Source: Saccharospirillaceae bacterium
Lineage (GTDB): Bacteria; Pseudomonadota; Gammaproteobacteria; Pseudomonadales; Oceanobacteraceae
DNA: 64,000 nucleotides
Direction: 5' to 3'
Assembly (NCBI GenBank): GCA_022448365.1
Contig: JAKVCS010000003.1
Span: forward strand, 1,364,001-1,428,000
The position numbers were made by a program, and so were the translations under genes. Shown one piece after another: positions 62,608-64,000 of this stretch. How positions within the stretch are numbered: position 1 is the stretch's first letter; the number at the start of each line of letters is the position of its first letter. The notes under the pieces are model-generated. The model saw only the letters and a program-made list of their open reading frames with translations. It was not told the DNA's origin and did no database searches.

Positions 62608-64000
62608 TTAACCCAGCTGCTCAGCAGCCCAATTCTCAAATGCCTCAAGGGCCTGATCAATACCTTCCGGCTTCTGACCACCTGCCTGTGCCATTTCAGG
62701 TTTACCACCACCGCGGCCATCAACAAACTGGGCAACCGCTTTCACCGCATCACCAGCTTTGGCTTTACCAATGACATCCTTAGTGGCGCCAGCCAACAAT
62801 GTCACCTTGCCGTCATTATCCGCAGCCAGCATGATCAGCGCGGACCCCAGCTTATCCTTCAGGCCATCCATGGTCGTTTTCATGGTTGGAACATCGGTAC
62901 CGTCGATACGTGCCGTCAACACCTTGATACCTGCGATGTCTTTTGCCTGAGATGCCAGATCGGAACCTGCGGAACTGGCCAGCTTAGCCTTTAACGCTTC
63001 AATTTCTTTTTCCAGCTGACGGCTACGTGCCACCAGTTGTTCAACTTTGTCACCAACGTTATCCGTACTGCCTTTAACCAGGCGAGCGATGCCACCTAAC
63101 GCCGCTTCCTGTGCCGCAACAAAATCCAGCGCTGCCTGACCGGCAACCGCTTCAATACGACGAACACCGGCAGCAGCAGACGCTTCGGTAGTAATCTTCA
63201 ATAACCCTAAGTCACCGGTGCGTTTGGCATGAGTACCGCCACACAATTCAATTGAGAACTGCTCAGCCCCCTCACCGGTGCCCATCGACAGTACGCGTAC
63301 TTCGTCGTCGTATTTCTCACCGAACAACGCCATCGCACCACTGTTTTTGGCATCATCGATATTCATCAGCTTGGTCACCACTTCGCTGTTATCACGGATC
63401 TGATCGTTCACCATGGTTTCTACCGCAGTGATTTCTTCAGCGGTCAGCGCTTCCAGATTCGAGAAGTCAAAACGCAGTTTGTCGTAGGTGACCAGCGAGC
63501 CTTTCTGAGCAACGTGTTCACCCAGAACATGGCGCAATGCAGCATGCAATAAATGGGTAGCGGTGTGGTGTAACGCCGTTGCCGCACGCTTTTTGGCATC
63601 AACTTCGGCGGTCAACTGGTCACCTATTTTGACGCAGCCCTCAACCAAGACACCGTGGTGCACGTGGTTACCGTTTTCCTTGGTGGTGTTTTTAACCTGA
63701 AACACCACACAGTCGTTTTTCAGAAAACCGGTATCACCGGCCTGACCACCGCTCTCGCCATAAAATGCGGTTGCATCCAGTACCAGCAGTGCTTCGTCAC
63801 CGGCATTCAGCGCATCCACTTTTTCGCCGTCTTTGATTAATGCCTGAACCGCACCTGCGTTGCTCAGCTGATCGTAACCACAGAACGCAGTTTCACCATC
63901 CAGATCCAGGCCACCAGCCGCTTTGGCTGAGAAGTTACCGGCTGCACGTGCGGTTTCACGCTGATGAGTCATGGCTTTATCGAAGCCTTCTTCATCAACT
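62608..64000 (-). CDS. alaS: Alanyl-tRNA synthetase (C-terminal half, cut by window edge)
   Basis: The last 464 codons of alaS; the 5' end lies beyond base 64000, and the frame is open to the edge. The editing domain has HTATHLLHAALRHVLGEHVAQKGS for the zinc/editing site and IELCGGTHAKRTGDLG for the CxxxH part. The C-Ala domain ends DGRGGGKPEMAQAGGQKPEGIDQAL, the DHHA1-like glycine-rich motif. It charges tRNA-Ala and clears mischarged Ser/Gly. Confidence 0.97.
   Translation of the reverse strand, partial: VDEEGFDKAMTHQRETARAAGNFSAKAAGGLDLDGETAFCGYDQLSNAGAVQALIKDGEKVDALNAGDEALLVLDATAFYGESGGQAGDTGFLKNDCVVFQVKNTTKENGNHVHHGVLVEGCVKIGDQLTAEVDAKKRAATALHHTATHLLHAALRHVLGEHVAQKGSLVTYDKLRFDFSNLEALTAEEITAVETMVNDQIRDNSEVVTKLMNIDDAKNSGAMALFGEKYDDEVRVLSMGTGEGAEQFSIELCGGTHAKRTGDLGLLKITTEASAAAGVRRIEAVAGQAALDFVAAQEAALGGIARLVKGSTDNVGDKVEQLVARSRQLEKEIEALKAKLASSAGSDLASQAKDIAGIKVLTARIDGTDVPTMKTTMDGLKDKLGSALIMLAADNDGKVTLLAGATKDVIGKAKAGDAVKAVAQFVDGRGGGKPEMAQAGGQKPEGIDQALEAFENWAAEQLG

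Noticed and set aside
1-64000. CRISPR arrays, insertion sequences, prophage or integrase genes
   Set aside because: No regularly spaced repeats, transposase or integrase motifs were seen while reading the window.

Overview
The window looks like chromosomal DNA of a marine gammaproteobacterium of the Oceanospirillales/Pseudomonas type. This is inferred from the gene content: a full MSHA pilus operon, ntrB/ntrC preceded by a DUF4124 gene, the epd-pgk-fba block and the alaS-lysC-csrA-tRNA block. No rRNA, prophage, insertion sequence or CRISPR array was seen. Both ends cut through genes (cusA at the left, alaS at the right).

Layout. 1-2.5 kb: a leftward copper/silver efflux set (small Cys-rich exported protein, CusB, CusA). 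2.5-5.4 kb: SirB2-like membrane protein, dtd, and a chemoreceptor. 5.5-8.8 kb: rightward DUF4124 protein and the nitrogen two-component pair ntrB-ntrC, with an NtrC-like site before ntrB. 8.9-25.3 kb: one leftward MSHA type IV pilus operon, mshI-I2-J-K-L-M-N-E-G-B-A-C-D-O-P-Q, closely packed and mostly overlapping, without mshH or mshF. 25.4-34 kb: trmL, secB and a rhodanese, then the rightward run gpmI-envC-ctp-deacetylase, then a cytochrome c5 / aldonolactone oxidase pair. 34-40.5 kb: PAP2 membrane protein, alpha/beta hydrolase, an orphan BMP-type binding protein and a large secreted M19-like hydrolase with lectin repeats. 41-44.6 kb: two convergent c-di-GMP enzymes. 44.7-50.9 kb: dapC-sufE, a PpiC isomerase with a coiled-coil partner, a P1-nuclease/phospholipase C-like secreted protein, and a MarR-thioesterase pair. 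50.9-51.7 kb: two decayed genes (outer-membrane protein tail, hemerythrin). 51.8-58 kb: central carbon genes epd, pgk and class II fba, interrupted by a divergent class I aldolase, an ankyrin/MORN lipoprotein and a 57-residue lipoprotein. 58-64 kb: a second chemoreceptor, two identical tRNA-Arg genes, tRNA-Ser, csrA, lysC and alaS.

How the parts relate. Surface behaviour is a strong theme: MSHA pilus with a c-di-GMP-binding type MshE ATPase, a diguanylate cyclase and a phosphodiesterase/cyclase hybrid, two chemoreceptors and csrA. The most interesting regulatory observation is a Fur-box-like dyad in the gap between the metal-dependent class II aldolase and the metal-independent class I aldolase, next to the class I promoter region. 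It suggests an iron-controlled isoenzyme switch. Other points worth a look are the decayed 50.9-51.7 kb segment with a visible 5-bp tandem duplication, a perfect 16-bp-arm palindrome after sufE, the CusB with a fused but altered CusF-like tail, and the M19-like hydrolase fused to ricin-type lectin repeats. Functions are assigned by reading protein motifs; no database search was run.
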